Shown: piece by piece, positions 3,333 through 5,105 of the stretch
How positions within the stretch are numbered: the first letter of the stretch is position 1
Layout: each line of letters begins with the position of its first letter
Source of the DNA: a bacterium
GTDB lineage: Bacteria; Verrucomicrobiota; Verrucomicrobiae; Limisphaerales; J093
Reading direction: 5' to 3'
DNA: 5,105 bases
Assembly (NCBI GenBank): GCA_021839785.1
Contig: JAKCAB010000127.1
Span: forward strand, 1 to 5,105
Made by a program: the position numbers and the translations under genes
The notes under the pieces: generated by a model
What the model saw: only the letters and a program-made list of their open reading frames with translations
Told to the model about the DNA's origin: nothing
The model's database searches: none

Positions 3333-5105
3333 AGGCTCCCCCTGGCTGGCTGTTGGGAGAACTGATAGGCACCTTCCTGCTGGTGTTCTTCGGTTGCGGC
3401 AGCGTATGCGCCGCGGTGCTGACTGGCGCGCAAGTCGGTGTCTTTCAAGTGGCCATCGTCTGGGGACTGGGGATTGCGACCGCCAGTTACCTGACGGGTG
3501 CCTTGAGCGGGGCGCACCTGAATCCCGCCGTGACGGTGAGCCTCGCCGCCTGGGCAGGATTTCCCAAGCGCCGGGTGCTGCCGTACCTGGGCGCGCAACT
3601 GGGAGGCGCGTTTATCGGGGCGGCAGTGCTTTACGGCGTCTTCGGCGACGCTTTGCGCGCTTACGAGCAAAATCACGCCATTGTGCGCGGGCAGTCGGGC
3701 AGCGAGGCGAGCGCGATGGTTTTCGGCGAGTTCTTTCCCAATCCCGGCGGCCAGCCACTGACTCCGGAGAAGCGCCTGCTCATGTCGCCCGCCGCCGCCT
3801 TCGCCGCGGAAACGATCGGCACGGCCGTCCTGCTGCTCGTGATCTGCGGCGTAACCGACGAACGCAACCGGGCACGGCCGCGCGCGTTCACAGCGGCGGC
3901 GATCGGGCTGACCGTCACGCTGCTGATTTCCTTGCTGGGGCCGCTCACGATGGCCTGTTTCAATCCGGCGCGCGATTTCGGTCCGCGCCTCTTTTCGAGC
4001 CTGGCGGGCTGGGGAAGTGTGCCCTTTCAGGCCAACGGCCTGGGTTGGCTCACGGTTTATATCGGCGCGCCGCTGCTGGGTGGTCTGCTGGGTGGCGGCG
4101 CCTATCGCTACGGCTTGCGTCCGGCGTATGCCCGGGTAGCCGAGTCCGACCGCCGGCAGAAAGCAATGACGGTGAAATTTGATCCCCAACGCGTATCCAC
4201 TATGAACTCCGAGACTGTACTCCCGAATGCGCCCGCCGCGGCCCGCTATTTCATGATTGGCGGCTTCCTCGGCGCCGGCAAAACCACCGCCGTGGCCGCG
4301 CTGGCTCAGCGGCTCGCCCGCGACGGCAGGCGCGTGGGGCTGATCACCAACGACCAGGGCAGCGATCTGGTGGACACCGCCATGCTCCGCGCCCGCGGCT
4401 TTGCCACCGAGGAGATTCCCGGCGGCTGTTTTTGTTGCCGGTTCAACTCGCTGGTGGACGCCGCCCGCAAGCTCGACGCCGCCAGTCGCCCCGACGCTTT
4501 CGTGGCCGAGCCGGTGGGCAGTTGCACCGACCTGGTCGCGACGGTGACCTATCCGCTGCGCCGCATTTATGGCGAGCGTTTCCGCATCGCGCCGTTAAGC
4601 GTGCTGGTCGATCCGGTGCGCGCCGAACAAGTCTTCGGCTTGGCTCCCGCGCGGAAGTTTTCCGACAAGGTGTTGTACATTTGGCGCAAACAGGCCGAGG
4701 AGGCCGACCTGCTGGTCATTACCAAGACTGACCTGCTTGACCCGGCGCGCCTGACGCGTCTGCGGAACCGGCTGGGCGAGGAGTTTCCCGGCAAGCCCAT
4801 CCGCGCCGTGTCGGTCCGCACCGGCGCGGGAGTCGAGGATTGGTTCGACTACCTCCTCGCGACCGACCAGGCCACCCGCCCGGTCATGGCCGTGGACTAC
4901 GATCTCTACGCCGAAGGCGAGGCCTTGCTCGGCTGGCTGAACGCCACGATCGAGCTCCGGAGCGCGGCTGCCTTCGACGCCAACGCGCTGTTGCGCGCGC
5001 TGGCGGAAGACCTGCGGCTGCGCTTGGGCGACGCCGAGATTGCCCACCTCAAGATGACCTTCAGCCCGGATGGGGGGCTGGGCGGCATTGCGGCCGTGAG
5101 TCTCG
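3329..5105 (+). CDS. MIP channel (aquaglyceroporin-like) fused in frame to a G3E/CobW-like GTPase, 3'-partial
   Basis: Starting at ATG 3329 I read 592 codons with no stop to the window edge. The start is firm: it overlaps the upstream TGA as ATGA, and an in-frame TGA sits two codons earlier (3323-3325). Residues 1 to about 258 form a complete MIP channel, with helices near 8-31, 39-58, 83-105, 155-176, 186-204 and 240-258. The first NPA box is SGAHLNPAV (60-68) and the second is NPARDFGPRL (212-221). Asp216 after NPAR marks the glycerol-facilitator branch. A hydrophilic linker (about 260-305) leads into a P-loop GTPase. Its motifs are GFLGAGKT (312-319, Walker A), GGCFCC (365-370, the CxCC metal site of COG0523 proteins), EPVG (394-397, ExxG) and TKTD (465-468, nucleotide specificity). 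G3E proteins are GTP-dependent metallochaperones or cofactor-insertion factors, and MIP proteins conduct water or small neutral solutes. The MIP C-terminus is cytoplasmic, so the GTPase would face the cytosol. A junction frameshift or sequencing error is the main alternative. The GTPase C-terminus lies beyond the window. Confidence 0.82.
   Translation, partial: MKAPPGWLLGELIGTFLLVFFGCGSVCAAVLTGAQVGVFQVAIVWGLGIATASYLTGALSGAHLNPAVTVSLAAWAGFPKRRVLPYLGAQLGGAFIGAAVLYGVFGDALRAYEQNHAIVRGQSGSEASAMVFGEFFPNPGGQPLTPEKRLLMSPAAAFAAETIGTAVLLLVICGVTDERNRARPRAFTAAAIGLTVTLLISLLGPLTMACFNPARDFGPRLFSSLAGWGSVPFQANGLGWLTVYIGAPLLGGLLGGGAYRYGLRPAYARVAESDRRQKAMTVKFDPQRVSTMNSETVLPNAPAAARYFMIGGFLGAGKTTAVAALAQRLARDGRRVGLITNDQGSDLVDTAMLRARGFATEEIPGGCFCCRFNSLVDAARKLDAASRPDAFVAEPVGSCTDLVATVTYPLRRIYGERFRIAPLSVLVDPVRAEQVFGLAPARKFSDKVLYIWRKQAEEADLLVITKTDLLDPARLTRLRNRLGEEFPGKPIRAVSVRTGAGVEDWFDYLLATDQATRPVMAVDYDLYAEGEALLGWLNATIELRSAAAFDANALLRALAEDLRLRLGDAEIAHLKMTFSPDGGLGGIAAVSL
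4202..5105 (+). other. G3E/COG0523 GTPase module of the fusion, with possible internal start
   Basis: This marks the GTPase half of the 3329-5105 frame. In-frame ATG codons at 4166 (residue 280) and 4202 (residue 292) could serve as internal starts, making a free GTPase as well as the fusion. Neither has a convincing Shine-Dalgarno sequence: GCAGAAAGCA precedes 4166 and ACGCGTATCCACT precedes 4202. The peptide around 292-305 (MNSETVLPNAPAAA) looks like the flexible start of a stand-alone protein before strand beta-1 (RYFMIGG, 306-312). After the G domain, VDYDLYAEGEALLGWLN (roughly 517-533) and AEIAHLKMTFSPDGG match the C-terminal CobW-like part, which is cut by the window edge. I recall stand-alone relatives with GGCFCCRF and AEPVGSCTDLVATV in Planctomycetota and Verrucomicrobiota, so the GTPase is probably a normal protein elsewhere. 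Confidence 0.5.

Noticed and set aside
3256..4182. Plus-strand 308-residue open frame in another register
   Set aside because: It is an Arg/Ala/Gly-rich shadow of the MIP channel gene, whose true frame starts at 3329 and has clear NPA motifs.
3263..4189. Minus-strand 308-residue open frame
   Set aside because: It is antisense to the MIP channel, of low complexity and without recognisable motifs; long shadow frames are common at this GC content.
1..5105. CRISPR array, tRNA, rRNA or insertion sequence
   Set aside because: No spaced direct-repeat series, no tRNA-like cloverleaf noticed, and no transposase motifs or terminal inverted repeats flanking a gene.

Overview
The window is a GC-rich bacterial segment with compact genes on both strands. 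Several features together suggest Verrucomicrobiota, with Acidobacteriota or Planctomycetota as less likely alternatives. These are a CAAX-protease-like membrane protein of the type found with exosortase/PEP-CTERM systems, an RND-adaptor N-terminus starting MDIARPEF, a DUF4160 protein, and a GC-rich palindromic intergenic repeat. No rRNA, tRNA, CRISPR array or insertion sequence was seen, so the phylum is inferred from family resemblance only.

Layout. Positions 1-120 (minus) hold the first 40 codons of an HlyD-type efflux adaptor that continues off the left edge. Positions 179-433 (minus) encode a small DUF4160 protein. Positions 434-847 hold no convincing gene, but contain short hairpins and a 44-base imperfect palindrome with an internal direct repeat. 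Positions 848-1564 (plus) encode a CPBP/CAAX-protease-like membrane protein. It converges on a cysteine desulfurase at 1638-2762 (minus), and a GC-rich hairpin lies between the two. After a 93-base divergent intergenic region, a plus-strand operon starts at 2856. It encodes a GcvH-like lipoyl-carrier protein (2856-3332), overlapped by ATGA with a very long open frame starting at 3329.

The main observation is that long frame. Read from ATG 3329 it has no stop codon up to the window edge at 5105 (592 codons). It encodes first a complete MIP-family channel (both NPA boxes, GlpF-like NPARDFGP), then a G3E/COG0523-type GTPase (Walker A GFLGAGKT, CxCC in GGCFCC, ExxG, TKTD). As written, this is one polypeptide: a membrane channel fused through a short hydrophilic linker to a CobW-like P-loop GTPase. 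The C-terminus of a MIP channel is cytoplasmic, so the topology fits. The main alternative is a single-base indel at the junction, because an out-of-frame ATGA stop/start overlap lies at 4166-4169.

The lipoyl carrier and the channel-GTPase are probably translationally coupled and may form one functional module. Its substrate cannot be read from the sequence. No other glycine-cleavage gene, lipoate ligase or cobalamin gene is visible.
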